Notes: generated by a model from the sequence alone, not told the origin. A DNA stretch of 64,000 nt from Endobugula sp965225895 (GCA_965225895.1 CBDDBR010000011.1:62001-126000), one strand, 5' to 3'. Positions 51,623 to 62,398 are shown, counted from the stretch's first letter. A program made the numbers and translations.

Positions 51623-52663
51623 ATGATTGATGTAGGCATTGTAGGTGGTACAGGTTATACCGGAGTTGAGCTATTACGTTTGTTGGTTAACCATGCCAAA
51701 GTGAATATAAAGCTGATTACCTCTCGTAGTGAAGAGGGGGTTGCCGTGTCAGATATATATCCGAGTCTACGTGGTTATTGTGATTTACGTTTTACCGTAC
51801 CCAATGTTGATGCCTTAGCGCAATGCGATGTGGTCTTTTTTGCAACGCCTCACGGCGTGGCGCATCAATTAGTGCCAGAGCTTTACGCAAAGGGCGTAAA
51901 AATTATCGATTTATCGGCAGATTTTAGAATTAAAGATGCAGAACTATGGGCACAATGGTATGGGCAGCCACATGGCTGTGAATCATTGTTATCCGAGGCG
52001 GTATATGGCTTGCCAGAGGTAAACCGTAAGCAAATACAAACAGCGCAATTATTAGCTTGCCCTGGGTGTTATCCTACCGCGACGCAATTAGGCTTTTTAC
52101 CCTTAATTGAAAATAACCTGGTGGATGCGGAACACTTAATCGCTAATGCTGCAAGTGGTGTGAGTGGCGCAGGTCGCCAAGCGAGCATAGATAACCTACA
52201 CTCAGAAGTCAGTGATAGCTTTAAAGCCTATGCATCTGCAGGCCATAGACATTTACCTGAAATCGAGCAAGGTTTACGCGCCGTTCAGCCTGCGGGTAGT
52301 GCGCCAGCTAAAATGACATTTGTACCACACTTATTACCGATGATTCGAGGTATTCATGCCACATTATATGCTACCTTAAATGATACATCGGTAGATTTGC
52401 AGGCTCTTTATGAAGAGCGTTATGCCAATGAAGCATTTGTTGATGTGCTACCGTCAGGGTCGCACCCACAGACGCGATCAGTAAAATCGTCAAACATGTG
52501 CCGATTAGCTGTTGTTCGACCTCAGGGTGGTAATACCGTTGTAGTGATGTCGGTGATTGATAACCTAACGCGTGGTGCATCGGGACAGGCAGTACAAAAT
52601 ATGAACATTATGTGTGGATTTGATGAAGATGAAGGTTTGCGCCAGATTGCTTTATTGCCTTAA
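51623..52663 (+). CDS. argC: N-acetyl-gamma-glutamyl-phosphate reductase
   Basis: 346 residues. Third step of arginine synthesis: it reduces the acylphosphate with NADPH. It shows VGIVGGTGYTGVELLRLL at the N-terminus and the catalytic cysteine in ACPGCYPTATQLG near residue 149. The RHLPEIEQ His is near 210, and HLLPMIRGIHAT follows. Start of the argC-DUF6776-bactofilin-erpA block shared with Pseudomonas. Confidence 0.96.
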   Translation: MIDVGIVGGTGYTGVELLRLLVNHAKVNIKLITSRSEEGVAVSDIYPSLRGYCDLRFTVPNVDALAQCDVVFFATPHGVAHQLVPELYAKGVKIIDLSADFRIKDAELWAQWYGQPHGCESLLSEAVYGLPEVNRKQIQTAQLLACPGCYPTATQLGFLPLIENNLVDAEHLIANAASGVSGAGRQASIDNLHSEVSDSFKAYASAGHRHLPEIEQGLRAVQPAGSAPAKMTFVPHLLPMIRGIHATLYATLNDTSVDLQALYEERYANEAFVDVLPSGSHPQTRSVKSSNMCRLAVVRPQGGNTVVVMSVIDNLTRGASGQAVQNMNIMCGFDEDEGLRQIALLP

Positions 52664-52760
52664 TCGGTTATCTTTATCATCATAAATACCGCAGTATCAT
52701 CGTAGTGTGGTGGTTAATGATTAACAATAATAATGTAATGATAAAAAGCAGAGAATTAGT

Positions 52761-53507
52761 ATGCCCCCTGTAGAAGCGACTCCAGAATATGATTTGGCTG
52801 TTGTGCCATATCGACCGTATTATTCGGTTATACGTGCCTTCATTGTTATCGTGGTGGCCGTGTTGTTATGTGTGCTGAGTTTTTATGCAGGGCATTATCG
52901 CGGTACTACGATAGAACAATCAGCGGTTGTTGAAAGGGATCGTTTGCGTAAACTTTATGATGGATCAGCCGAAATAATTCAGCAATTAGAGCAAAATGTT
53001 GCTAACCTTAAGCTAGGCTCTCAAGTTGACCGTAAGGCAACAGAGCAGGTCAGATTAAGAGTCGTTGAATTAAAAAACCGCATTGCTGAATTAGAAAGAG
53101 ATAACACCTTTTATCGTGACCTAATGCGTCCAGATAGCGATGATAAGGGTATTTCTATTAGCGCACCTACATTGGCTTTGTCGACAACGACAGAGAATAC
53201 CTTTGACTATAAAATGGTCGTTAAGCAACAAACTGAAAACCGCCTTCAGGTGACAGGTTATTTAGAGTTTCAAATTGTGGGCAAAAATGAAGAAGGTAAT
53301 TTACAGCGTTACTTCTTACATCAATTGTCATCGGTAGAGTCAGCCGAGAAAATAAAGCTGAATTTTAGGTATTTTCAACGGTTAGAAGGGGCTATGGTAT
53401 TACCAAGCGGCTTTACTCCAGAGAGAATAGAGTTAAAGGTGGTTTCTTTTAAGCCAAAAAAGGCATTAATCGAAAAGAAATTTAATTGGGTTATTAAAGA
53501 GAGTTAG
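52761..53507 (+). CDS. DUF6776-type membrane-anchored coiled-coil protein
   Basis: 248 residues. One membrane helix (~24-44: AFIVIVVAVLLCVLSFYAGHY) follows a short cytoplasmic start. A coiled coil (~55-118; ATEQVRLRVVELKNRIAELERDNTFYRDLM in pieces) precedes a C-terminal beta-rich domain (~140-245) that matches the DUF6776 proteins beside bactofilin genes. The function is unknown; it probably acts in the periplasm. The stop is 4 bases before the bactofilin ATG, so they are co-translated. Confidence 0.8.
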   Translation: MPPVEATPEYDLAVVPYRPYYSVIRAFIVIVVAVLLCVLSFYAGHYRGTTIEQSAVVERDRLRKLYDGSAEIIQQLEQNVANLKLGSQVDRKATEQVRLRVVELKNRIAELERDNTFYRDLMRPDSDDKGISISAPTLALSTTTENTFDYKMVVKQQTENRLQVTGYLEFQIVGKNEEGNLQRYFLHQLSSVESAEKIKLNFRYFQRLEGAMVLPSGFTPERIELKVVSFKPKKALIEKKFNWVIKES

Positions 53508-53511
53508 TCGT

Positions 53512-53997
53512 ATGTTCGGTAAAAAAGAAAAGAAAACCGCATTTGCTGCAGGAGGCACGACCTTAATATCTAAAAATACGGAAATCGTAGGCGATGTTCA
53601 TTTTTCAGGTACTTTAATGATAGAAGGCCACATTAAAGGCAATGTTTATGCTTCGGATAGCGAGAATGCACAGGCGCGAGTTTTAGAAAGTGGTAAGGTT
53701 GAGGGCGAAATTCGTGTGCCTACGCTAGTTATCAACGGTACAGTAACGGGTGATGTGTATTCAAGTAAGCATATCGAACTGGCAGCCAAAACAGTGATTA
53801 GTGGTAATGTGCATTACTCATTAATTGAAATTGTTAAGGGTGCACAGATCAATGGTAAGTTGGTTTATGATACGGCTAAAAAAATGAGTAGCCAGAATAT
53901 AACGACAAAATCTGCGGATCGGCCAGCAATAACCAGTACACCTGTAACCGCCAGCAGCACTCCAGTAGTATCAAGCCCAGTAGGCGGCAAAGTATAA
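53512..53997 (+). CDS. Bactofilin (polymer-forming cytoskeletal protein)
   Basis: 161 residues. A central right-handed beta-helix of hydrophobic repeats (~18-118; TTLISKNTEIVGDVHFSGTLMIEGHIKGNV in pieces, SGKVEGEIRVPTLVINGTVTGDVYS in pieces). It is flanked by a Lys-rich N-terminus and a disordered Ser/Thr/Pro tail (~125-161). Bactofilins form non-nucleotide-bound membrane-associated filaments shaping cell wall or polar sites. Adjacent to the DUF6776 protein, a likely partner. Confidence 0.92.
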   Translation: MFGKKEKKTAFAAGGTTLISKNTEIVGDVHFSGTLMIEGHIKGNVYASDSENAQARVLESGKVEGEIRVPTLVINGTVTGDVYSSKHIELAAKTVISGNVHYSLIEIVKGAQINGKLVYDTAKKMSSQNITTKSADRPAITSTPVTASSTPVVSSPVGGKV

Positions 53998-54000
53998 TAC

Positions 54001-54030
54001 TTGACTAAAACGCTCGGAAATGGGGATAAT
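54001..54030 (+). promoter_or_regulatory. Candidate promoter of erpA
   Basis: TTGACT (54001-54006), an 18-bp spacer, then GATAAT (54025-54030), about 67 bases before erpA. Confidence 0.42.
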
Positions 54031-54096
54031 GTACCTAATTATTCCCTATACACGCTATACTGCTGTGTATGATGTTACTGAGGTTTGTGACGACGT

Positions 54097-54450
54097 ATGA
54101 GTTCCCCCGAAATATTTTCTCCACAGGCCGTGATGGTCTCTCAAAATGCCATAGCTAAAGTGAAAAACCTGCTTGAAGAAGAGGGCAATTTTGATTTGAA
54201 ACTACGTGTTTTTGTTACTGGTGGTGGCTGTTCTGGCTTTCAATATGGTTTTACATTTGATGAATTGGTTGCTGAAGATGATGCCGTGGTGACTGAAGGC
54301 GATGTGAATGTTGTGGTTGACAGTATGAGCTACCCTTATTTAGTTGGCGCTCAAATTGATTATAAAGAAAACCTAGAAGGTTCAAAGTTTGTTGTTAATA
54401 ACCCTAATGCGGAAACTACCTGTGGCTGTGGTTCATCATTTTCTATCTAA
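54097..54450 (+). CDS. erpA: Iron-sulfur cluster insertion protein ErpA
   Basis: 117 residues, an A-type carrier. The three cluster cysteines are present: GGGCSGFQYGF (near 45) and the C-terminal TCGCG (near 110). The DSMSYPYLVGAQIDY segment is near 73. It delivers [4Fe-4S] clusters to apoproteins, including isoprenoid enzymes. Ten bases after it lies a DsrE-like gene. Confidence 0.95.
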   Translation: MSSPEIFSPQAVMVSQNAIAKVKNLLEEEGNFDLKLRVFVTGGGCSGFQYGFTFDELVAEDDAVVTEGDVNVVVDSMSYPYLVGAQIDYKENLEGSKFVVNNPNAETTCGCGSSFSI

Positions 54451-54460
54451 GGTGGCTTTT

Positions 54461-54913
54461 ATGCCCTTATTTCTAGTGACGCTATTACTGGCGGTTTTCA
54501 CTATGAATACTGCTGCTCAAGAAAATGATGCTCTTCCAGAAAGTAGTAATGCGAATGGTTATGTCGCTCGTATTCTTAATGACTCCCCCGAAGAAGTGGC
54601 CGATGCATTATCGCGTGCAGAAAAGTTATATGCCAATGGTGAATTGCCTCAAGGTGCAAATCCAATTTCGATTATCTTGCATGGCCCAGAGGTTGAGATC
54701 TTTTTTAAAGATAAGTACGACGAATATAAAAAGATAGTTGACTTGGCGGCTAAGTTGAGTGCCTTTGGTGTTGTTGATGTGCGTGTGTGTGAAACCCGAA
54801 CGGGTGTTATGGGGCGTGATCGTTCCAGTGTGCATTCATTTATTGGTACTGTTCCCTTTGGGCCAAGCGAAGTTAAACGTTTATTAGATCAGCAAAGTTA
54901 CGTGTATTTCTAG
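54461..54913 (+). CDS. Secreted DsrE/DsrF-like family protein
   Basis: 150 residues from the ATG at 54461, with AAGGTGG upstream. The N-terminal signal peptide is MPLFLVTLLLAVFTMNTAA, probably cut after AQ. The mature part reads as a DsrE-like fold: ISIILHGPEVEIFF near 72, then LAAKLSAFGVVDVRVCETRTGVMG with one conserved Cys near 115, and FVPFGP-like TVPFGPSEVKRL at the end. It relates to COG1416 sulfur-carrier-like proteins; periplasmic role unknown. The longer frame from 54389 overlaps erpA and is rejected. Confidence 0.8.
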   Translation: MPLFLVTLLLAVFTMNTAAQENDALPESSNANGYVARILNDSPEEVADALSRAEKLYANGELPQGANPISIILHGPEVEIFFKDKYDEYKKIVDLAAKLSAFGVVDVRVCETRTGVMGRDRSSVHSFIGTVPFGPSEVKRLLDQQSYVYF

Positions 54914-54944
54914 CGGCACCCGTCAGCGATCTTCAGTAATTTTC

Positions 54945-56069
54945 TTAGTCATTCCCCCAGTAAACCCCACCTAAAATAACAGGATGATTTGCCCCTGTGA
55001 CGGAAGGTAAGTTTCCTGTCACTTTGTTCATTGTTTGTTTGGCCAGCCATGCAAAGGCGACAGCTTCTACCCAGTCGGAAGATATTCCTAATGCGTCTGT
55101 AGATGCAACAGGGCGTAGCCCTAACCTTTTTGATAAGCTATTCATTAATGCAATATTTTTACTGCCACCACCGCAAACGTAAATTTCTGCAGAGGCTGGT
55201 TGGTCGTGAGCTTCAATAGATTGAGCAATACTCTCTACTGTTAATGCGAGTAGCGTTGCTTGAACATCTTGGGGATTCACCTTTGGAAAGTGTGTTAACT
55301 CGTTTTTTAGCCACGGTAGGTTAAAGTCTTCTCTTCCTGTACTTTTAGGGTAAGGCAAAGAAAAGAATGGGTGGGCGAGTAGTTGAGCTAATAAATCTGT
55401 ATTGATAGTGCCAGTGCTCGCCCATTCGCCATGATTATCGTATGGCGTATTACGATGTTGCTGGCACCAGCTATCCATTAAGCCATTTGCTGGCCCTGTA
55501 TCATAGCCAAAAACTTCACTGCCTTGCTTGCTGATATAAGTGATATTGGCGATACCGCCAGTGTTTAAAATGATGCGATCGTGATCAGAGGAATAAAATG
55601 CGGCCTGATGAAAGGCGGGCGCAAGTGGTGCACCATGGCCACCTACGGCAATGTCTCGGCGACGAAAATCGGCAATGGTTGTTATCCCTGTTTTTTCAGC
55701 AATAATGTTGGGATCGCCAACTTGTAGAGAGTATCCATTACCCGCTGCATCCTGGGGCTTGTGTCGTAATGTTTGTCCATGACTGCCAATGGCTTGAATC
55801 ATTTTTGGAGAAACATGCGCTTTTTTGCATACATGTTCAATTGCAGAGCAAGATAATAAGGCTATTTTTTTATCAATATCGCACAGTTGAGCGATTTCAT
55901 GATTACCTGAGACAGCGAGTTGATGAATGCTTGTTCTTAACTCTTCACTCAAAGCGAGAGAGTGTGTGGCGAGTATGGTAATGCTGTTGCTCTGAAAATT
56001 GACCAGTACTGCATCAAGCGAGTCGGCACTGGTACCAGACATTAAGCCAATGTAGAGCGCATCATTCAC
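54945..56069 (-). CDS. anmK: Anhydro-N-acetylmuramic acid kinase
   Basis: 374 residues. It cleaves and phosphorylates 1,6-anhydroMurNAc recovered from peptidoglycan, giving MurNAc-6-phosphate. It shows GLMSGTSADSLDAVL at the start, the central IGSHGQTLRHKP near 95, GDPNIIAEKTGI near 118, and NTGGIANITYI near 180. It lies 2 bases from the M23 peptidase gene on the same strand, so a turgor/wall-recycling unit. Confidence 0.95.
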   Translation of the reverse strand: MNDALYIGLMSGTSADSLDAVLVNFQSNSITILATHSLALSEELRTSIHQLAVSGNHEIAQLCDIDKKIALLSCSAIEHVCKKAHVSPKMIQAIGSHGQTLRHKPQDAAGNGYSLQVGDPNIIAEKTGITTIADFRRRDIAVGGHGAPLAPAFHQAAFYSSDHDRIILNTGGIANITYISKQGSEVFGYDTGPANGLMDSWCQQHRNTPYDNHGEWASTGTINTDLLAQLLAHPFFSLPYPKSTGREDFNLPWLKNELTHFPKVNPQDVQATLLALTVESIAQSIEAHDQPASAEIYVCGGGSKNIALMNSLSKRLGLRPVASTDALGISSDWVEAVAFAWLAKQTMNKVTGNLPSVTGANHPVILGGVYWGND

Positions 56070-56071
56070 GA

Positions 56072-57433
56072 CTAATTTTTGGAGAGGCTGCTAGTTGATG
56101 CAGCAAGTTGTGTTTTCTTGGTGAATTCTTTCAATTGGGCAACTAGAGGTCGTGTTTGTAATTCAAAATCATTGAGTAGTGATTTAGGTATTGATTTTGC
56201 CTTAGGTAATTCAACACGTACTGGGTTGCGCACAACACCGTTTTTATAAAATTCGTAATGTAGATGCGGGCCAGTGGCTAAGCCAGATTTGCCGACATAA
56301 CCAATAATTTGTCCTTGTTTTACGCGACTGCCAGTGCGTACCCCTTTGCCGTATTTATGCATATGGGCGTATAGCGTTTTGTATGATTGGCCATGTCTAA
56401 TGACAACTGTGCGGCCATAACCACCCTTAACACCTGCGAATTCTACTTTGCCATTACCAGCTGCCTTAATGGGGGTGCCTGTTGGGGCAGCATAGTCTGT
56501 GCCTTTATGTGCACGAATTTTATTTAAGATTGGGTGTTTGCGCTTAAGGTTAAAATGTGAGCTGATTCGTGCAAAGTCTACGGGTGTGCGTAAAAACGCT
56601 TTTCTCATGCTTTTGCCTTCAGGCGTATAGTAATTCGTATCGCCTTTTTTGTCGGTATATCTTACCGCTTTATATGTTTTCTTTTGGTTGGTAAATTCGG
56701 CGGCTAAAATAGGCCCGTTACCAATTTTTTCGCCATCAATAAATTGTTCTTCATAAAGTACTTTGAATGAATCGTTAGCGCGAATATCTAAAGCAAAATC
56801 AATATCCCAGCCAAAAATATTGGCGAGCTCCATGATAAGGCTTTCTTCTAATCCCGCATCGGTACCTGCTAAAAAGAGAGAGTTAATAATAATCGCTTCT
56901 CTGTAGGCGGTATGTGTGTCGGGGGTAATGACAATGCTGTCATCGATAAATCCTTTTTCGGTATGAGTGAACTCAACACGATGTAATTTATTTTTTTGGT
57001 AACGGATGCCTTTTAATTGGCCGTTATCAGTATGAAACGAAATCTTTTGTCCAGGGTATATTTTGAGTAATTTCTTTGCGCTTTTACTGCTATTTAAGAA
57101 ATTATTCATCACTGTATTTGATAAGCCTACGCGGTCAAACAATACAGATAGGCTATCACCTGATTTTACGGTTTGCGTGTGCCAAATGATGCTAGGTTCA
57201 ACTGTTTCAGTGGCTGTATCTTCTATCGGGCCTGCACTTGGTGCGGCTAGCTGAAGGTTGAGTGGTTGGCTGCTGCGAACGGGCTCTTTGGCTGAATAGG
57301 AAGTGACAGCCGTAGTCAGTAATAATGCCGAAAGTCCGCCAACAATGAATAAGTGGCTTTTAGGAAAGAACTGAATCGTACTGGATAATATCTTCGCTTC
57401 AGAAATTCTTTTAGTAAATTCAATGACTTTCAT
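56072..57433 (-). CDS. M23 peptidase with LysM-like/OapA N-terminal domain
   Basis: 453 residues from the ATG at 57433; starts at 57454 or 57496 are possible. An N-terminal membrane helix (~29-47) anchors or exports it. A LysM/OapA-like region is at ~84-160 (TQTVKSGDSLSVLFDRVGL). The LytM/M23 catalytic domain lies at ~305-410, with zinc ligands HKGTDYAAP (His/Asp) near 324 and LHYEF (HxH in GPHLHYEF) near 400. It is a DD-endopeptidase of the MepM type that opens peptidoglycan crosslinks. It is divergent from tyrS, as in Pseudomonas. Confidence 0.9.
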   Translation of the reverse strand: MKVIEFTKRISEAKILSSTIQFFPKSHLFIVGGLSALLLTTAVTSYSAKEPVRSSQPLNLQLAAPSAGPIEDTATETVEPSIIWHTQTVKSGDSLSVLFDRVGLSNTVMNNFLNSSKSAKKLLKIYPGQKISFHTDNGQLKGIRYQKNKLHRVEFTHTEKGFIDDSIVITPDTHTAYREAIIINSLFLAGTDAGLEESLIMELANIFGWDIDFALDIRANDSFKVLYEEQFIDGEKIGNGPILAAEFTNQKKTYKAVRYTDKKGDTNYYTPEGKSMRKAFLRTPVDFARISSHFNLKRKHPILNKIRAHKGTDYAAPTGTPIKAAGNGKVEFAGVKGGYGRTVVIRHGQSYKTLYAHMHKYGKGVRTGSRVKQGQIIGYVGKSGLATGPHLHYEFYKNGVVRNPVRVELPKAKSIPKSLLNDFELQTRPLVAQLKEFTKKTQLAASTSSLSKN

Positions 57434-57614
57434 AATTATCTTGATGTTTTGCATTATATTCTGAACGATTATTAAGCTTTTGTATAAAAAATGCAAATAT
57501 ATTGCATAGATATTTCAGTATTGCATCTATTATAGGTAATTGTTTTGTACTTATCTTGTTGGTCGTCAATATACTTGTTTTTACGGCTGTTTTCGGTATG
57601 GTGTCGACCTATTT

Positions 57615-57643
57615 TTGATTCGCTTGGGCAATAATAATGTACT
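57615..57643 (+). promoter_or_regulatory. Candidate promoter of tyrS
   Basis: TTGATT (57615-57620), a 17-bp spacer, then TGTACT (57638-57643), 38 bases before the ATG. Confidence 0.38.
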
Positions 57644-57680
57644 AGGCAGCATATTTTCACGTGATGAAGGGTTTGGTTAA

Positions 57681-58997
57681 ATGACAGTGGTAAGCGGTAG
57701 TGTAAATTCGGGTTTGCTTGAAGATTTACAAGCGCGGGGCTTGGTAGCTCAAATGACGGGAGAAGATACGTTAATTGAGTATTTGTCAGAAGCTCCACGT
57801 ACGCTTTATTGTGGTTTTGATCCCACAGCGGATAGTTTGCATATTGGTAGTTTAGTGCCTTTATTAACGCTAAAGCGTTTTCAGCAAGCAGGGCATAAAC
57901 CTCTCGCGTTAGTGGGTGGTGCAACAGGCTTGATCGGTGACCCAAGCTTTAAGGCGCAAGAGCGCAAGCTTAATACCCCTGATATTGTTGCTAATTGGGT
58001 TGATAAGCTTAAAGGGCAGGTGTCTCGCTTCATAGATTTTGAATCAGCTGACAATTCTGCTGAGGTGGTTAATAATCTTGATTGGGTTGGAGATATTAAC
58101 GTATTAGATTTTCTGCGTAATGTGGGTAAGCATTTCTCTATTAATAACATGATTCAAAAAGAATCGGTAAAGCAGAGAATTGAACGTGAAGGTGAAGGTA
58201 TATCGTTTACCGAGTTCACTTATATGTTGTTGCAGTCATACGATTTTGCTGAGCTATACCAACGTCATAATTGTACCTTGCAGATAGGCGGTTCCGACCA
58301 GTGGGGAAATATCACTGGTGGGGTCGATCTAGCAAGACGCCTACATGGGGGTAAGGTTTTCGGTTTAACTCTACCATTGGTAACAAAAAGTGATGGAACA
58401 AAATTTGGTAAAACAGAGTCGGGTACTATTTGGCTTGATCCCACAAAAACATCACCTTATGCCTTTTATCAGTTTTGGTTAAATACAGCCGATGCCGATG
58501 TATATAAATTTTTGCGTTATTTTACATTTTTAGATGTGGCTGAAATCGCAGCCATCGAAGAGGCGGATCAGCAAGCCACAGGCCGTCCGCAAGGGCAGCG
58601 TATTCTTGCTGAAGAGGTAACGCGCCTAGTGCATGGAGAGGAAAGTCTGTTAGCTGCGCAAAGAATTACAGAAGCTTTGTTTAGCGGCAGTATTGATCAG
58701 TTAAGTTTGTCTGATCTGGAGCAGTTACAGCAAGATGGTTTGCCGAGTACGCAATTATCTGCTGGCGCCTTATCAGAGGAGTCTTTAGTTGGTCTGTTTG
58801 TGTCTTCGGGTATGGCTAAAAATGGTAAGCAGGTAAAGGATGCGCTATCTAGAGAAGCTGTATTGGTCAATGGGCATGCTGTTGGTATGGATATGAATAT
58901 GTGTGTTGCTGATGTTTTTGCTGCCAATAAGGCATTATATGAGCGATTCTTTGTCGTTAAATTGGGTAAAAAACAATATCACTTGTTCTCGCTGTAG
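57681..58997 (+). CDS. tyrS: Tyrosyl-tRNA synthetase
   Basis: 438 residues. Class I synthetase. Substrate and ATP motifs are YCGFDPTADSLHIGSL (HIGH-like HIGS) near 38 and KFGKTESG (KMSKS-like) near 239. The Tyr pocket is QIGGSDQWGNIT near 200. The C-terminal S4-like RNA-binding domain spans ~370-438. It lies between the M23 peptidase and the rRNA operon, as in Pseudomonas. Confidence 0.97.
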   Translation: MTVVSGSVNSGLLEDLQARGLVAQMTGEDTLIEYLSEAPRTLYCGFDPTADSLHIGSLVPLLTLKRFQQAGHKPLALVGGATGLIGDPSFKAQERKLNTPDIVANWVDKLKGQVSRFIDFESADNSAEVVNNLDWVGDINVLDFLRNVGKHFSINNMIQKESVKQRIEREGEGISFTEFTYMLLQSYDFAELYQRHNCTLQIGGSDQWGNITGGVDLARRLHGGKVFGLTLPLVTKSDGTKFGKTESGTIWLDPTKTSPYAFYQFWLNTADADVYKFLRYFTFLDVAEIAAIEEADQQATGRPQGQRILAEEVTRLVHGEESLLAAQRITEALFSGSIDQLSLSDLEQLQQDGLPSTQLSAGALSEESLVGLFVSSGMAKNGKQVKDALSREAVLVNGHAVGMDMNMCVADVFAANKALYERFFVVKLGKKQYHLFSL

Positions 58998-59075
58998 AGA
59001 ATTGGGTGTTTGGTATTAGAGGTTTTTGCTAGATAGACTAAAATAATAAGGTCGACAGATTAATTGTGAACCTTT

Positions 59076-59435
59076 ATGTCTATAGAAGCGGATGGTGCAG
59101 GCTTTAGTGAAAGAAAGAGTCAGCGCTTTAAAGTGAGCTGGCCTTCGCGGGTATTGATGCCTGACCGAAGCATTGTCGCTGCGCGAGTCAAAGATGTGTC
59201 TGATGGCGGTGTTGGTTTTGAGTTTGCAGAGCAATTACCGATAGGTTCAGAGGTTAGTATTGAATTGTCGCCGTGGCATAAAGGTAGGCAATACACTATT
59301 CGTGCGAAATGTAGCGTTGTTTACTCTATGCTGTTGGCGCAGAGTGTGGGGTTTAGTTATGGTGCTAAGTTTTCCATGATTCCCGATGATCAGCTTGCGC
59401 AGCTCAAGTTGATTATGAAAGGTTTGGATAGTTAG
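59076..59435 (+). CDS. PilZ-domain protein
   Basis: 119 residues, a single PilZ domain. The c-di-GMP motif RxxxR is RKSQR (residues 13-17) and DxSxxG is DVSDGG near 43. The rest is a six-strand barrel. It would bind cyclic di-GMP and signal to motility or matrix machinery; the partner is unknown. It stands between tyrS and the rRNA promoters, an accessory position. Confidence 0.85.
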   Translation: MSIEADGAGFSERKSQRFKVSWPSRVLMPDRSIVAARVKDVSDGGVGFEFAEQLPIGSEVSIELSPWHKGRQYTIRAKCSVVYSMLLAQSVGFSYGAKFSMIPDDQLAQLKLIMKGLDS

Positions 59436-59487
59436 TTGTTCGTGTTTTTTCTGTAGTCCTTATTTTCCTTCTTTTTGGTGTTACCCC

Positions 59488-59515
59488 TTGCGCGAATTGA
59501 ATGCGTCCGTATAAT
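59488..59515 (+). promoter_or_regulatory. rRNA promoter P1
   Basis: TTGCGC (59488-59493), 16 bp, TATAAT (59510-59515), then GCGCGCC. The weakest -35 of the four. Confidence 0.6.
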
Positions 59516-59581
59516 GCGCGCCTCGCTTGTCGGTAACGACGGTGGTGCAGGTTGTTGAGTTGGTTTTTTGTTCAATGGCTG

Positions 59582-59706
59582 GTGTGTTTGTGAGTGATTT
59601 GATGGTTTTTGAATCACTGATTAATTTCTTTAAAATTTAATGAAATTAACACTTTACAAACGCGCTGAGGAGCGTATTATGCGCGCCTCGCTCATCGGGA
59701 ACGACG
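59582..59706 (+). repeat. Direct repeat copy 1 carrying promoter P2
   Basis: A 125-bp unit repeated at 59751-59875 (offset 169 bp, about 8 mismatches). It includes an AT-rich upstream stretch and the complete P2. Confidence 0.9.
59653..59680 (+). promoter_or_regulatory. rRNA promoter P2
   Basis: TTTACA (59653-59658), 16 bp, TATTAT (59675-59680), GCGCGCC discriminator. Confidence 0.75.
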
Positions 59707-59750
59707 ACGAGAAAGTCTTATTTGTTTGCTTTTGTTTGAATGAATAAGCA

Positions 59751-59875
59751 GTGTGTATGTGAGTGATTTGGTTGTTTTTGAATCACTGATTAATTTCTTT
59801 AAACTTTAATGAAATTAATGCTTTACAAACACGCTGAGGAGCGTATTATGCGCGCCTCGCTCATCGGAAACGACG
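59751..59875 (+). repeat. Direct repeat copy 2 carrying promoter P3
   Basis: Second copy of the 125-bp unit. Differences from copy 1 are mostly in the -35 surroundings (ACAC to ATGC; CGC to CAC). Confidence 0.9.
59822..59849 (+). promoter_or_regulatory. rRNA promoter P3
   Basis: TTTACA (59822-59827), 16 bp, TATTAT (59844-59849), GCGCGCC discriminator. Confidence 0.75.
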
Positions 59876-59953
59876 GGCAAGATTGAATGTTTGGGTTTGC
59901 GTAGCAAGCTATTGAAAATTGAGAAGTTGTTAAAAAATAACTTAAAATAATCA

Positions 59954-59981
59954 TTTACAAACGTTCGCTGAGGTGTATAAT
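59954..59981 (+). promoter_or_regulatory. rRNA promoter P4
   Basis: TTTACA (59954-59959), 16 bp, TATAAT (59976-59981), then TCGCCTCCC. The last promoter, ~275 bases before 16S. Confidence 0.75.
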
Positions 59982-60029
59982 TCGCCTCCCGCGATTGAGT
60001 CAAATCATTAAGGCTTGAGCGTCGCAACA

Positions 60030-60089
60030 CCATTAGCCGCGCGTTAATGGGTTATTTAACAACACAACAAGCAATGCGTGTGGGCACTT
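60030..60089 (+). promoter_or_regulatory. rRNA antitermination leader (boxB-boxA-boxC-like)
   Basis: A CCATTA/TAATGG hairpin (60030-60050, boxB-like) is followed by TTATTTAACAA (60052-60062, boxA-like) and GTGTGGGCACT (60079-60089, boxC-like), the order of E. coli rrn leaders. NusA, encoded at 7255-8754, acts on such sites. Confidence 0.6.
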
Positions 60090-60255
60090 GCGAATGATAA
60101 GTAAAAAATTATCAATGCAAGTGACTCATTAATTCATTTAAATGATGTTACGTTTTAAGTATTGAGCAAAATTAGATGGTGCTCTACTCAATAGAGACAA
60201 TGTTACCTAATCAGTATCTTGTTAAAGAGAGAGCGTGAGCCATCAACATGATTAT

Positions 60256-61781
<1,526 letters not shown>

Positions 61782-61877
61782 AACGATACTATCTTCGTAA
61801 GTGTCCACACTCATTGCTTGTTTGTTGTTAGTTAGGCCAGCTATGGCTAGGCCGTTTTTCTGTTCGCAGATGATTAT

Positions 61878-61954
<77 letters not shown>

Positions 61955-61988
61955 TTTTCAGAAGATTCTGAAAGTAAAATGATGTATC

Positions 61989-62064
61989 GGGGCTATAGCT
62001 CAGCTGGGAGAGCGCTTGGTTTGCATCCAAGAGGTCTGCGGTTCGATCCCGCATAGCTCCACCA
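61989..62064 (+). tRNA. tRNA-Ala (anticodon TGC)
   Basis: 76 nt with CCA. The acceptor carries the G3-U70 identity pair (GGGGCTA/TAGCTCC); anticodon TGC at 62022-62024. Confidence 0.98.
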
Positions 62065-62398
62065 CTTCATGTGATGGAAAATGGTTGAAAAATATTAACT
62101 ATTAATAATTTTATAAAGATTATTAATACTTAGTATTTTCTAAGAAAAATTATTAGCCGAGCGTTAATAAGATTTTTAAAAAATTGGATGTAAAGTTGTA
62201 AAACGTAATACGAACTAATTAATTGGTAAGTATGCATTGAGATTTAATCAAGCATGTTTGTCCGGTGAGTATTATTGTTACTTATTACTATTTTAAATGA
62301 TAGAGAACAGCAAGGTTTCGTGGATTGTTTGGTTGTCCTTTTGGGTGATTAAATAAGAAATGGAACCACCAGTAGGTTTTTAGTTGTTTGAACTATAT
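62065..62398 (+). other. Second part of the 16S-23S spacer
   Basis: 334 AT-rich bases. A boxB-like hairpin TTATTA/TAATAA around GCCGAGCGT at 62150-62170 repeats the one before 16S and is followed by an AT-rich TTTTTAAAAA. No gene is seen. Confidence 0.6.

Noticed and set aside
54389..54460. N-terminal extension of the DsrE-like protein
   Set aside because: It overlaps the end of erpA and would hide the signal peptide that starts at 54461.
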